Assembly (NCBI GenBank): GCA_900766325.1
Contig: CAAFVA010000009.1
Coordinates: forward strand, 1-22,009
DNA: 22,009 bases
Source: Bacilli bacterium
GTDB lineage: Bacteria > Bacillota_I > Bacilli_A > RF39 > UBA660
Reading direction: 5' to 3'
Shown: positions 1-8,121 of the stretch, piece after piece
Numbering within the stretch: the first letter of the stretch is position 1
How the letters are laid out: every line of letters starts with the position of its first letter
Notes under the pieces: model-generated
What the model saw: only the letters and a program-made list of their open reading frames with translations
Databases searched by the model: none
What the model was told of the DNA's origin: nothing
Program-made: the position numbers and the translations under genes

Positions 1-1659
1 GATAGAAAACTAGAATTATTAAAATATTTTTACTATGAAAAATACTTAATAAAAGAACTTCCAGAAGATTATGTTGAACTTCAAAAAAGAGTAGCTAGAG
101 AGCGTGGCTATGGAGATATTAATGTAACTGAAGAAATGAAAGAAAAGATGCTAGAGGAAGTAAGAAAAGAACAAAAAACATCGTTAGATTCATGGATAAG
201 TTATTTGACTAATAAAGATGCAATGTATCCTATGTGGTTTAAATACTATGCGTTTCAAGGGATGATAAAACTAGGCAAATTTGATAAAGAAAAAGGAGAA
301 TTTACCAAAAGAACAAGCAGTACCGTAACACCATTTATAGAGTGTAATCCAGAGATATTAGGACAAATGTATAATATATTACAAAAGACAATAAATAAAC
401 AAGAGCTAAGTGAAAATGAAATAGAAGCTTTATCAAAAGGAGAAAGCTTTAATAAGTTATATAAATATTTTTACGTTGGAAATTATAAAGAGAATATAAA
501 TCTTGAAGAAACAAGAGGAATCTGGATAAAATATGATCAAGGAGACAACTACAAACCGTTATGGGAGTCTTTGCAAGGAAAGAATACTGGTTGGTGTACT
601 GCTGGTGAAGAAACGTGTAAAACTCAAGTAGAGAACGGAGACTTTTACGTATATTATACTTATGATAAAGAAGGAAAACCAGTTAACCCAAGGATTGCAA
701 TAAGAATGGATGGTCAAGATACGATTGGAGAAATAAGAGGAATAGGTTATGAACAAAACTTAGAACCCGAAATGCTACCTATATTAAATGAAAAGTTAAA
801 TGAGTTTCCAGATAAAGATAAATACTTAAAAAAAGAACATGATATGCTGTTTCTAACAAAGATTGATGTCAAAACTCAAAAAGGAGAAGAACTAAACAAA
901 GAGGAGTTAAAATTTTTATATGAAATAGGCGGATTTATAGAAGGCTTTGGATGGCAAAGAGATCCAAGAATAAAAGAGATAAAAATTAAAAGAAATAATA
1001 AAAAGGATATAGCAAAAGTATTCGATATAAAAGAAGATGAAGTTGGAACAAAAAAAATAGATTTAGAATCAGGAAAAATAAAAGTTTATATAGGTGAGAG
1101 CTTGTTAGTTGATGCAAATAATATAAGTAGGTTACAAAATGTAATATATATAGAAGAAAAAAATTTTTTTCTCCTAACGAGCACTAAAGGTTTAGAAAAT
1201 TTAGAAAGTATTGGTTGTAGTGCAGACTTTAGAAATTCAAAAGATTCCATAGGATTAAAAAAACTACGAACTATTGCTGGAACCGCTAATTTTTCTCTCA
1301 TAAGCAGTGCAGAGGGTCTAGAAAATTTAGAAAGTATTGGTGGAACCGCTAATTTTTCTTGCTTAGGCAGCGCAAGAGGTTTAAAAAATTTACAAAGTAT
1401 TGGTGGAAACGCTATTTTCTTTTGCTTATCGAGCGCAAAAGGTTTAGGGAAGTTACTGTTCATTGGTGGAGATGCTGGCTTTTATATTTTAAGAAATCTT
1501 AAAGGTTTAAACAGCAGGCTTGTTATTAATGGTAATGCTCATTTTAGTGATAAAATAACCATAGATGATATAATATCTTCTGGAATAACTATTAATGGCA
1601 ATATTTATATTGGTGATAAATTGGTTGATAAAAATGAAATAAAACCAAAATCGTTGTAA
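1..1659 (+). CDS. Unrecognised accessory protein, 5'-truncated by window edge, C-terminal 21-residue repeats
   Basis: The frame is open back to base 1 (45 further codons upstream of the first ATG at 136), so the start lies outside the window and the ATG at 136 is probably internal. Counting from that ATG, residues 150-200 carry a compact motif, GxxTGWCTAGEE, then GDFYVYYT, PRIAIRM and GEIRGIG. I have a vague impression of proteins coded by conjugative or phage-like elements, of the PcfJ kind, but cannot name a family. Residues 352-477 form six 21-residue repeats starting GLxxLxxI, likely a leucine-rich-repeat or beta-solenoid stack. No signal peptide or membrane segment is visible in the available part, so it is probably cytoplasmic. 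The gene is lysine, asparagine and glutamate rich and looks poorer in CpG than rnr next door, which fits an accessory or transferred gene. Its stop codon overlaps the likely -35 box of secG. Function unknown. Confidence 0.75.
   Translation, partial: DRKLELLKYFYYEKYLIKELPEDYVELQKRVARERGYGDINVTEEMKEKMLEEVRKEQKTSLDSWISYLTNKDAMYPMWFKYYAFQGMIKLGKFDKEKGEFTKRTSSTVTPFIECNPEILGQMYNILQKTINKQELSENEIEALSKGESFNKLYKYFYVGNYKENINLEETRGIWIKYDQGDNYKPLWESLQGKNTGWCTAGEETCKTQVENGDFYVYYTYDKEGKPVNPRIAIRMDGQDTIGEIRGIGYEQNLEPEMLPILNEKLNEFPDKDKYLKKEHDMLFLTKIDVKTQKGEELNKEELKFLYEIGGFIEGFGWQRDPRIKEIKIKRNNKKDIAKVFDIKEDEVGTKKIDLESGKIKVYIGESLLVDANNISRLQNVIYIEEKNFFLLTSTKGLENLESIGCSADFRNSKDSIGLKKLRTIAGTANFSLISSAEGLENLESIGGTANFSCLGSARGLKNLQSIGGNAIFFCLSSAKGLGKLLFIGGDAGFYILRNLKGLNSRLVINGNAHFSDKITIDDIISSGITINGNIYIGDKLVDKNEIKPKSL
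1189..1566 (+). repeat. Six tandem 63-bp coding repeats (21 residues each)
   Basis: Units begin at 1189, 1252, 1315, 1378, 1441 and 1504, each exactly 63 bp. Protein consensus is GLxxLxxIGGxAxFxxLxSAx. The first 27 bases of units 1 and 3 differ at only one position, while the last two units have diverged. The exact period with DNA-level identity points to growth by tandem duplication inside the gene. Confidence 0.85.
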
Positions 1660-1682
1660 TAAAATAAAATATATGATAAAAT
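1654..1682 (+). promoter_or_regulatory. secG promoter
   Basis: TTGTAA at 1654-1659, a 17-nt spacer and TAAAAT at 1677-1682, preceded by TG one base upstream (extended -10). The -35 overlaps the stop codon of the upstream gene. Confidence 0.55.
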
Positions 1683-1707
1683 ATTATCTAGCGATAGGAG
1701 GGTTATC

Positions 1708-1917
1708 ATGTTAACTGTTTTAATGATTATATCTATTTTGCTTATTATAATAGTTCTTTTACAAAGTGGCAAAGCTGAAAGTGGGAACATAATAACTGGT
1801 GGAAACGCTGATTTATTTATGAACAGAAAAGAACGTGGTGGAGAACTTTTTATTACTAGGTTAACATATGTGTTAGGTATTGCTTTTTTTGTTATATGTA
1901 TAATAATGGACATGTAA
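1708..1917 (+). CDS. secG: Preprotein translocase subunit SecG
   Basis: SecG is the small accessory subunit of the SecYEG channel and helps SecA-driven export at the cytoplasmic membrane. The 69-residue product has the family layout: a first membrane helix (about residues 2-19), the conserved QSGKAES and GGNADLF segment, the RKERGxE loop, then ITRLTYVLGIAFF leading into the second helix. The start is supported by AGGAGG at 1696-1701, six bases before the ATG. It stands in the common Firmicutes order secG-rnr-smpB-ssrA. It has its own promoter upstream and an intrinsic terminator just after the stop, so it is probably mostly monocistronic. Confidence 0.95.
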   Translation: MLTVLMIISILLIIIVLLQSGKAESGNIITGGNADLFMNRKERGGELFITRLTYVLGIAFFVICIIMDM

Positions 1918-1920
1918 AGT

Positions 1921-1951
1921 AAAAAAAGACTTGGTTAGAAGTCTTTTTTTG
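1921..1951 (+). terminator. Intrinsic terminator of secG
   Basis: Stem AAAAAAGACTT (1922-1932), loop GGTTAG, then AAGTCTTTTTT (1939-1949) with a T-run. It starts about 4 nt after the secG stop. Confidence 0.9.
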
Positions 1952-1959
1952 TTTATAAT
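1931..1959 (+). promoter_or_regulatory. Candidate rnr promoter, nested in the secG terminator
   Basis: TTGGTT (1931-1936), 17-nt spacer, TATAAT (1954-1959). The -35 lies in the terminator hairpin itself, so the two signals share bases. Confidence 0.5.
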
Positions 1960-1986
1960 AATTATAGAAAGATATGGTGATTATAG

Positions 1987-4143
1987 TTGAAAGATAGGTT
2001 ATTAAGTTTTTTAAAAGAGAATAATAAATCTTATACGGCTTTTGAGCTTAAGGATGCTTTGGGACTTGACACAACTGAGGAAATAAGACAAATGTTAGAC
2101 TGCCTAAATGAATTAGAAAGTGATTTAAGTATTTATCATACTAATAAAGATAAGTATATAGCTTTTGAGTATAGTCATTTAAAGAAGGGTAAAATAGATG
2201 TATCAGAAAAGGGTTTTGGATTCGTATTAATGGAAGATGAAGATGATATACACGTTGATAAAGAGCATTTAAATGGTGCACAAGATGGTGATATGGTAAT
2301 AGTTGAAATAGTAAATAAAAATACTGGTTCAAAAAAAGAAGGTAGAGTACTTCGTATTGCCAAGAGAAATTATGGTGTATTAGTAGGTGAATACGTATAC
2401 AATAATGGTAATCCAAGCGTTATAATTAGTGATAAAAAATTTAAACAAAAAATAGTTTTAACTAAGGAAAGTACTAAGAACGCGGTAGATGGTCATATCG
2501 TTTTATTAAACGTTATTAAAGAACTAGATGGAAATACTATTCTTGCGGAAATAAAAACGATTATAGGTCATAAAAACGACGTTGGAGTAGACGTTGAAGC
2601 TATTATTTATAAACATATGTTTTCTCCTAAGTTTCCAGATGAGGTTTTAGAAGAATTAGACAATATTCCAGACGTAGTAAGACCGGAAGATAAGATTGGA
2701 AGAAGAGATTTAACGGGTAAAGTTATTTTTACCATTGATGGTGATGATACTAAAGACATTGATGATGCTATTTCAATTAATAAATTAAAAAATGGTAATT
2801 ATGAGTTAGGCGTTCATATCGCTGATGTTTCATACTACGTTAAACCAGGTTCTAAGCTTTATGATGAAGCATATGAAAGAGGGACTAGTGTTTATTTAGT
2901 AGATAGGGTTGTTCCAATGCTTCCGCATAAATTATCAAATGGTATATGTTCGCTTAATCCAGGGGTGGAAAGACTTGCTGTAAGCTGCGTTATGGAAATT
3001 GATAATAAAGGTAATGTTGCACGTCACGATATATTTGAAAGCGTTATAAAGTCAAGAATTCAAATGACTTATAAAAAGGTAAACAAATGGCTTGACGATG
3101 GCGTTATAGAAGAAGGCTACGCCCCATTTACTAATGATTTATCAATGATGAAAGAGTTAGCGGACATAATAAGACAAAGAAGAGAAAGAAATGGTGCGAT
3201 TGATTTTGATACGGATGAGGCAAAGATAATCGCTGATGAAAATGGTAAACCAATAGATGTTGTTTTAAGAGAACGCTCTTCTGGTGAAAAAATGATTGAA
3301 GATTTTATGATTATTGCAAACGAAACGGTTGCATCACACGTGTTTTACATGGAACTTCCTTTTGTTTATCGTGTTCATGGCACTCCTAAAGAAGAAAAAG
3401 TAAATGACTTTTTAAATTTTGTAAGTTCACTTGGTTATAAAATAACTGGCAAGGTAAATATTAAATATCCATCAAGTATACAGAATGTTTTAGATCAATT
3501 AAAAGATAAAAAAGAATACAAGATACTAGCGTCTTTAATGTTAAGGTCTATGCAAAAGGCGGTTTATCAAACTGATAACATAGGACACTTTGGTCTCGCA
3601 AGTAAGATATATACCCATTTTACCTCACCAATAAGAAGATTTCCTGATACAACGGTTCACAGACTTTTAAGAACGTATCTATTTAAAGGTGACGAGTCTA
3701 AAAAAACGATAGATTATTTTAAAGAGTATTTACCTGTTTTAGCAGATCATGCATCACAAAAAGAACGTGATGCCATAGAGTGTGAAAGAGAAGTAGAAGA
3801 CATGAAGATGGCCGAGTACATGATGGACCATATCGGAGAGGAATTTACTGGTATGATAAGTGGAGTTACTTCGTTTGGCATGTTTGTAGAACTTCCTAAT
3901 ATGATTGAAGGCTTAGTTCACATAAGCGATATTAAAGGTGATTATTATAACTATGATGAGGCCACAATGAGTCTTGTTGGGCAAAAGCATAAAAAAAGAT
4001 ACCGAATTGGTGATGAGGTAACGGTAATATGTACGTCCGCGTCTAAAGAAGAAGCATTCATTGATTTTGAAATAAGTAGTGAAAGTAGTGAAGAAAATGA
4101 AGGAGAAAAAAAGGAAGAAGAAAAAACTAAAAAAGTGGGTTAA
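1987..4143 (+). CDS. rnr: Ribonuclease R (3'-5' exoribonuclease)
   Basis: RNase R digests structured RNA from the 3' end and works with SmpB-tmRNA to remove non-stop mRNA. The 718-residue product has the full RNB-family layout: an N-terminal winged-helix/cold-shock part (about 1-210, with the KGFGFV cold-shock signature near residue 77), the RNB catalytic domain starting around residue 245 with the acidic cluster DGDDTKDIDDA, the HFTSPIRRFPD signature, and a C-terminal S1 domain (about 615-700, GMISGVTSFGMFVELPN). It ends in a short lysine/glutamate tail instead of a long basic one. The start codon is TTG at 1987, chosen because GGTGA lies six bases upstream at 1976-1980. Its 3' end overlaps the next gene by about 45-65 bp, suggesting an rnr-capA-smpB operon. 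Confidence 0.96.
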   Translation: MKDRLLSFLKENNKSYTAFELKDALGLDTTEEIRQMLDCLNELESDLSIYHTNKDKYIAFEYSHLKKGKIDVSEKGFGFVLMEDEDDIHVDKEHLNGAQDGDMVIVEIVNKNTGSKKEGRVLRIAKRNYGVLVGEYVYNNGNPSVIISDKKFKQKIVLTKESTKNAVDGHIVLLNVIKELDGNTILAEIKTIIGHKNDVGVDVEAIIYKHMFSPKFPDEVLEELDNIPDVVRPEDKIGRRDLTGKVIFTIDGDDTKDIDDAISINKLKNGNYELGVHIADVSYYVKPGSKLYDEAYERGTSVYLVDRVVPMLPHKLSNGICSLNPGVERLAVSCVMEIDNKGNVARHDIFESVIKSRIQMTYKKVNKWLDDGVIEEGYAPFTNDLSMMKELADIIRQRRERNGAIDFDTDEAKIIADENGKPIDVVLRERSSGEKMIEDFMIIANETVASHVFYMELPFVYRVHGTPKEEKVNDFLNFVSSLGYKITGKVNIKYPSSIQNVLDQLKDKKEYKILASLMLRSMQKAVYQTDNIGHFGLASKIYTHFTSPIRRFPDTTVHRLLRTYLFKGDESKKTIDYFKEYLPVLADHASQKERDAIECEREVEDMKMAEYMMDHIGEEFTGMISGVTSFGMFVELPNMIEGLVHISDIKGDYYNYDEATMSLVGQKHKKRYRIGDEVTVICTSASKEEAFIDFEISSESSEENEGEKKEEEKTKKVG

Positions 4144-5266
4144 AATAACTTTGGTGGTACTGTTATTCTTTATATTTGGTCTAATAGTGTATTGTCTTTG
4201 TAGTAATCTAAAAAAAGATGATAAAAAAGTAGAAAAAGCTGAAAATGTAATAACTACCACAACAAAAAAACAAGAAGAAACAAACACTCTTTCCATGGTT
4301 ATGGTAGGTGACTGTCTTATTCATCGTTTTGTTTATACTGATGCTAAAAATGATGATGGAACGTATTCTTTTTCTAAGATGTTTACCGAGGTTGAACCAT
4401 TAATAAAAAATCATGATTTAGCGTTTTATAACCAGGAGAGTATAATCGGTGGTAAAGCACTTGGATTATCTGCTTATCCTAGGTTTAACTCACCTGAAGA
4501 AATAGGTGATGACATGGTTAATTTAGGCTTTAACTTAGTTAGCTTAGCAAATAATCATACCATGGATAAAGGAGAGCAAGGCGTAATAAACTCGGTTAAC
4601 TTTTGGAAAACGCATCCAAGTGTTTATTATAGTGGACAAGCTTTATCAAACGAAGATAGAGAGAATAATATAAAAGTTTTAGAAAAAAACGGAATAAAGT
4701 ATGCTTTTTTAGCTTATACTACCGTAACTAATGGACTTTTACCTGCTAGTGGTAAAGAATATTTGACTAATATTTATTCAAAGGAAAAGGCACAAGCTGA
4801 TATTGAAAAGATAAAAGACGAGGCTGATTTAATAATCGTTTCAATGCACTGGGGAGAAGAATACACTACGTATCCTAATAGTAATCAAAAAGAAGTTGCA
4901 AAGGAACTAGCTGATATGGGTGTTAATTTAATAATTGGAAACCATGCACATTCTATCCAGCCGGTAGAGATGATTGATGATACTTTGGTGTTTTATGCGC
5001 TTGGTAACTTCATCGCGGCGCAAGATACACCTGATAGACAAACTGGAGTATTAGTTACTTTAAATATTAGTAAAGAAAATGATGGAAGAATAACATTTAG
5101 CGATATTAAAGCTAATTTAATATATACCTATTTTAAAGGAAGTGGCAATTTTAAGGTTTATCCATACGCAAAGTTAGATAATAGTCTTTTAAATAGTTAC
5201 GAGACGTATTATAATAAGTATAAATCTGTTTTAACAAGATACACTGATATAATAGAGGTGGAATAA
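4079..5266 (+). CDS. CapA-family (PGA_cap) membrane-anchored metallophosphatase-like protein
   Basis: The product (up to 395 residues) has a very basic N-terminus, one membrane helix (about residues 22-43), a short linker, then a PGA_cap/CapA domain: MVMVGDCLIH, QESIIGG, SLANNHTMDKG, SMHWGEEY and GNHAHSIQPVE supply the Asp, Asn and His metal-binding motifs of the calcineurin-like fold. The catalytic part should face outside the cell. CapA proteins are tied to poly-gamma-glutamate or other surface polymers, but no capB/capC genes are nearby, so the substrate is unknown. The start is uncertain: GTG at 4079 gives a 65-nt overlap with rnr, while ATG at 4097 is the other option; neither has a strong ribosome-binding site, and translation may be coupled to rnr. 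The stop overlaps the smpB start by one base (TAATG). The gene lies between rnr and smpB, which are often adjacent elsewhere. Confidence 0.85.
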   Translation: MKVVKKMKEKKRKKKKLKKWVKITLVVLLFFIFGLIVYCLCSNLKKDDKKVEKAENVITTTTKKQEETNTLSMVMVGDCLIHRFVYTDAKNDDGTYSFSKMFTEVEPLIKNHDLAFYNQESIIGGKALGLSAYPRFNSPEEIGDDMVNLGFNLVSLANNHTMDKGEQGVINSVNFWKTHPSVYYSGQALSNEDRENNIKVLEKNGIKYAFLAYTTVTNGLLPASGKEYLTNIYSKEKAQADIEKIKDEADLIIVSMHWGEEYTTYPNSNQKEVAKELADMGVNLIIGNHAHSIQPVEMIDDTLVFYALGNFIAAQDTPDRQTGVLVTLNISKENDGRITFSDIKANLIYTYFKGSGNFKVYPYAKLDNSLLNSYETYYNKYKSVLTRYTDIIEVE

Positions 5267-5706
5267 TGATTGAAATAAAAAATAAGAAGGCTTACTTTGA
5301 TTATTTTATTGAGGATACCTATGAAGCAGGAATGGTTTTAACGGGCACAGAGATAAAATCAATTAGAAAAGGTAGCTGTAATCTAAAAGATACATATGCA
5401 AGAATAAAAAATAACGAAGTATATGTAATTAACATGTTTATCGCACCTTATGAACAAGGAAGCGTATTTAATCATGACGAAAGAAGAGAAAGAAAATTAC
5501 TTTTGCATAAAAAAGAAATTTATAAAATAAAACAAAAGATAGAAAAAGAAGGATATTCTTTGGTTCCGGTTAAGCTTTATTTAAAAAATGGTAAAGCTAA
5601 AATTTTATTAGGAGTTGCAAAGGGTAAAAAGAATTATGACAAAAGAATGTCCATTAAGGAGCGAGATATTAAAAGAAATTTAGAGAAGGTGATTAACAGG
5701 TATTAA
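5266..5706 (+). CDS. smpB: SsrA-binding protein SmpB
   Basis: SmpB binds tmRNA and delivers it to stalled ribosomes. All usual signatures are present in 146 residues: KAYFDYFIEDTYEAGMVLTGTEIKSIR, GSCNLKDTYARI, the FIAPYEQGSVFNHDERRERKLLLHK core, and a basic C-terminal tail (KGKKNYDKR, then IKRNLEKVINRY) that occupies the empty mRNA channel. GAGGTGG lies at 5255-5261 just before the ATG, and the start overlaps the stop of the CapA-like gene by one base, so the two are translationally coupled. The ssrA gene lies about 2 kb downstream. Transcription ends in a hairpin that includes the last codons. Confidence 0.97.
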   Translation: MIEIKNKKAYFDYFIEDTYEAGMVLTGTEIKSIRKGSCNLKDTYARIKNNEVYVINMFIAPYEQGSVFNHDERRERKLLLHKKEIYKIKQKIEKEGYSLVPVKLYLKNGKAKILLGVAKGKKNYDKRMSIKERDIKRNLEKVINRY

Positions 5707-5717
5707 TCATCTTTTTT
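5686..5717 (+). terminator. Terminator overlapping the smpB stop codon
   Basis: AAGGTGATTAA (5686-5696) pairs with TTAATCATCTT (5703-5713), one G-U pair, loop CAGGTA, then a T-run to 5717. The stop codon TAA (5704-5706) is in the 3' arm. Confidence 0.8.
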
Positions 5718-5747
5718 GTCAATAATGTGTCATAACTGTGATATAAT
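5716..5747 (+). promoter_or_regulatory. Lipoprotein gene promoter (extended -10)
   Basis: TGaTATAAT at 5739-5747. TTGTCA at 5716-5721 is 20 nt upstream of the -10, too far for an ideal -35, so the extended -10 probably carries most of the activity. Confidence 0.5.
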
Positions 5748-5771
5748 AATTATATATAAAGGAGGAAAAGT

Positions 5772-6245
5772 ATGAAAAGTATATTAAAAGGTTTGGTTGT
5801 ATTTTTATTTGTAATTATTTTATCTGGTTGTGGTACCAAAACAGAAGAAAAGGTTGTTACGTGTACGTTAGAACAAAACAACGTTGCATATGGTTATGAA
5901 TTGAGGGCGGAATATAACATATACACTGATGGAACGATTGTAAACCGTGTTGAAACAACGGAAATAGCAACAAGTGATAACCAAGAAATTTTAGATTATT
6001 TAGAGAATTATAATAACACGCTTTATACAAACATGAATGATGCTTACGGTGGTTATGAATTTAGTTCTACTAATGAAAATAATACGTTAACCGCAGTAAC
6101 AAAAATCGATTATAAAAAGCTAGATAGAGAAAAGTTAGTAGAAGATCAACCATCAATGAAAAATTACATGAATGATGATAACATGCTTACTTTAGATGGT
6201 ATTAAATCAATGTATGAGCAAATGGGTGCAACGTGTGCTGATTAA
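5772..6245 (+). CDS. Predicted lipoprotein of unknown function
   Basis: The 157-residue product starts with a classic lipoprotein signal: basic KSILK, a hydrophobic stretch, then lipobox LSGC with the lipidated Cys at residue 20. The mature part is a soluble, mostly beta-looking domain of about 135 residues with a cysteine near each end (TCTLEQ and GATCAD) that could form a disulfide. It should be anchored on the outer face of the membrane. I do not recognise the family; a distant link to small DUF1307-like lipoproteins is possible but unproven. GGAGG lies just before the ATG. It has its own promoter and a terminator after the stop, so it is a single-gene unit between smpB and the convergent NAGPA gene. 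Confidence 0.8.
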   Translation: MKSILKGLVVFLFVIILSGCGTKTEEKVVTCTLEQNNVAYGYELRAEYNIYTDGTIVNRVETTEIATSDNQEILDYLENYNNTLYTNMNDAYGGYEFSSTNENNTLTAVTKIDYKKLDREKLVEDQPSMKNYMNDDNMLTLDGIKSMYEQMGATCAD

Positions 6246-6275
6246 AAAAGGATTCCAAAAAAGGAATCTTTTATT
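6246..6275. terminator. Bidirectional terminator between convergent genes
   Basis: Hairpin AAAGGATTCC / GGAATCTTTT (6247-6256 and 6263-6272) with A-run on one side and T-run on the other. It serves the lipoprotein gene on + and the NAGPA gene on -, whose stop codon is inside the 3' arm. Confidence 0.8.
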
Positions 6276-7602
6276 TTGTAACAATAATGGTAGTTGGTAT
6301 TCCACGCGTTCTATGTCTTAATGCTGAATCAACGGGATCATTTATATAACAATATGCATCGGTACAATCTGGTTTATATTTTAAAGCATCTTCTTTAGGT
6401 AAGACCATAACGGTTGATGTTCCGCCGTCTAAGTTAGCAGCGTTAATAGCTCCGTAGTTACTCATTATCTCGGTTAAATCAACCATGCTGGCACCTTTTG
6501 TTCTAGTTGAGTTACTATTTATCACAAGAAGTAGTATTATGCCATCACTTCTTTGCCCGATTGCGGTTCTAGCGGCATATCCCCATCCACCATTTCCTTT
6601 TATAAATGATTTTTTCCCGTTTACTATTAAAAATGGTCCCCATGAAACACCATCACGAACGTTCATGTTTTTAGCTTTTGCGGCCGTAGCATTTTTAATT
6701 AAAACTAACTTATTATCGTAAGTCATACCTATTAGACCTCCTGATTGAGCATCCGATGAATAAGTATTATCAGTTATTACTTTTCCGTTTGAAATAGTAA
6801 CGCCCGTTGGTCTACCACCGGTCTGATTACCTGGAGCGTTTCCAAATCCACCACCGTTGATTGCTAGAATAGCATTATTTTGTTCAGCTATTTTAGTGGC
6901 ATACTGTCCGTAAGTTCCGACTCCTTTAGAAACAGCCACTTTAACTTTACTTGGGTCGTATATCGCTGCTAAGTATGCTTTTTGTCCATTTACTTCCAGT
7001 TCAATAATTTTATAATCCGCATCTTCTTCTCTTGATAAAATTTGCTTTTCATACTCATTAGCATACTCATCTTCTTTCATATCAATTAAATCGGTATTAG
7101 TATCTTCGTTAACTTCTATTATGTAGTTACCATTTAACACTTTGCTTATTTCTTCATCACTATAAAACCACTTACAAAGGTATTGATGACTCATAGTATT
7201 CATCGAGGTTGATATAAACCATACCCTAAACTTATCGTAAGGCCCGTATAATAAAAATAGAAAAGAAGAGCACCCAATAATATATGTTGTTAATAATAAA
7301 CTGAGTAGTATTTTTCTTGTTTTTTTTCTCTTTCTAACTTTTTTTCTTTTTTTAATAATGAAAAAGCCTATGATAAATAAATATATAAAAAGCGATAGTA
7401 AAATATATATAACGTAGTTTATTGGAATAATTATTAATCTTGTAGAATGGGTAGATATAATCGTTAAAACAAGTAAAAATGGTATTAATATTAAGGGTAA
7501 TATTCTAAATAAAAATATTTTACCATCTTTTTTATTATTTTTTAGATTATTATCTATTTTTATTTCATCAAAGTTTAACACTTCGGTTTTATCTTCACTC
7601 AT
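6271..7602 (-). CDS. Membrane protein with phosphodiester glycosidase (NAGPA) domain
   Basis: The 443-residue product has three predicted membrane helices (about residues 29-50, 57-82, 97-119), the last two separated by a very basic KKRKKVRKRKK loop, then a linker and a NAGPA (phosphodiester alpha-GlcNAcase-like) domain from about residue 200. Family motifs seen: AINGGGF, GGRPTGVTI, WGPFLIVNGK, ARTAIGQ and the LDGGTSTVM signature near the C-terminus, ending RTRGIPTTIIV. By the positive-inside rule the basic loop is cytoplasmic and the catalytic domain is outside. Bacterial members are thought to act on exopolysaccharide or wall-linked sugar phosphodiesters; the substrate here is unknown. AGGTGA precedes the ATG at 7602. 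It converges on the lipoprotein gene and diverges from ssrA. Confidence 0.88.
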   Translation of the reverse strand: MSEDKTEVLNFDEIKIDNNLKNNKKDGKIFLFRILPLILIPFLLVLTIISTHSTRLIIIPINYVIYILLSLFIYLFIIGFFIIKKRKKVRKRKKTRKILLSLLLTTYIIGCSSFLFLLYGPYDKFRVWFISTSMNTMSHQYLCKWFYSDEEISKVLNGNYIIEVNEDTNTDLIDMKEDEYANEYEKQILSREEDADYKIIELEVNGQKAYLAAIYDPSKVKVAVSKGVGTYGQYATKIAEQNNAILAINGGGFGNAPGNQTGGRPTGVTISNGKVITDNTYSSDAQSGGLIGMTYDNKLVLIKNATAAKAKNMNVRDGVSWGPFLIVNGKKSFIKGNGGWGYAARTAIGQRSDGIILLLVINSNSTRTKGASMVDLTEIMSNYGAINAANLDGGTSTVMVLPKEDALKYKPDCTDAYCYINDPVDSALRHRTRGIPTTIIVTK

Positions 7603-7620
7603 ATCTTATCACCTAGCATA

Positions 7621-7649
7621 ATTATATATAAAATGACAAAATTTAACAA
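7621..7649 (-). promoter_or_regulatory. Promoter of the NAGPA-domain gene
   Basis: On the minus strand TTGTTA (7649-7644), 17-nt spacer, TATAAT (7626-7621), just upstream of the AGGTGA ribosome-binding site. Confidence 0.75.
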
Positions 7650-7667
7650 CAAATTTTTAATAAAATG

Positions 7668-7676
7668 TGTTATAAT
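7668..7676 (+). promoter_or_regulatory. ssrA promoter (extended -10)
   Basis: TGtTATAAT at 7668-7676, 18 nt before the tmRNA 5' end; no good -35 at 17 nt. Divergent from, and about 20 bp away from, the NAGPA-gene promoter. Confidence 0.6.
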
Positions 7677-7694
7677 AATAAACGTTACTTATTT

Positions 7695-8066
7695 GGGGCT
7701 GTTATTGGTTTCGACGGAAGGCATGAGGCTCTAGCGGCAAGTGGAAGGTACTCCTTACGTACAAACAAAAATAAATAACAAAACAAATAATTATGCTTAC
7801 GCACCAGCTTTTGCTGCTGCTTAGTTTAATATAACGGTAAGCGCTTCTTTCTAAGTTTTACTCACGGACTTTTAAAGAGGTTCATCTTTAGTGAGTTATA
7901 TTATTCTTTTTGTTTAGGAAAGAATAACGAATATTACTAAACTCGTTATTTGGTGGGTATGTTAGTTACCTTTATCATTTAATTAAATCATAATTACTAA
8001 CTAAACTTGTAGATGCTATTGTGGAATGTTTTTCGGACGCGAGTTCGACTCTCGTCAGCTCCACCA
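7695..8066 (+). ncRNA. ssrA: Transfer-messenger RNA (tmRNA)
   Basis: One-piece tmRNA of 372 nt. The 5' end GGGGCTG pairs with CAGCTCC (8056-8062) to form the acceptor stem, followed by A and an encoded CCA (8064-8066). The conserved 5' block GGTTTCGACGGAAGGCATG and the T-arm GAGTTCGACTCTC are intact. The region between holds the tag reading frame and pseudoknot segments. tmRNA acts with SmpB: it is charged with alanine, enters the empty A site of stalled ribosomes and appends a degradation tag. The gene lies in the same neighbourhood as smpB and rnr. Confidence 0.96.
7777..7824 (+). other. tmRNA proteolysis-tag reading frame
   Basis: The likely resume codon is AAC at 7777, chosen because a U at -5 and A at -4 match the pattern I recall for B. 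subtilis and E. coli. The frame encodes NKTNNYAYAPAFAAA and stops at TAG (7822-7824); with the alanine from the charged tmRNA the tag would be 16 residues. The AFAAA end is a typical ClpXP/FtsH-type degron. The resume position is inferred; the C-terminal part is certain. Confidence 0.7.
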
Positions 8067-8078
8067 CTTTAAAAATTT

Positions 8079-8099
8079 GTTCGAGCTATTCGAACTTTT
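8079..8099 (+). terminator. Weak candidate ssrA terminator
   Basis: GTTCGA (8079-8084), loop GCTAT, TCGAAC (8090-8095), then only TTTT. It is the first hairpin after the encoded CCA. Confidence 0.35.
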
Positions 8100-8121
8100 G
8101 ATATAGGAATCAACCAGAAAT

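Noticed and set aside
1086..1463. A 125-codon frame on the minus strand
   Set aside because: It lies wholly inside the repeat region of the plus-strand gene and mirrors its 63-bp period; no ribosome-binding site.
3913..4296. A 127-codon minus-strand frame rich in Phe and Ser
   Set aside because: Antisense of the lysine/glutamate-rich end of rnr and the start of the CapA-like gene; composition is a by-product.
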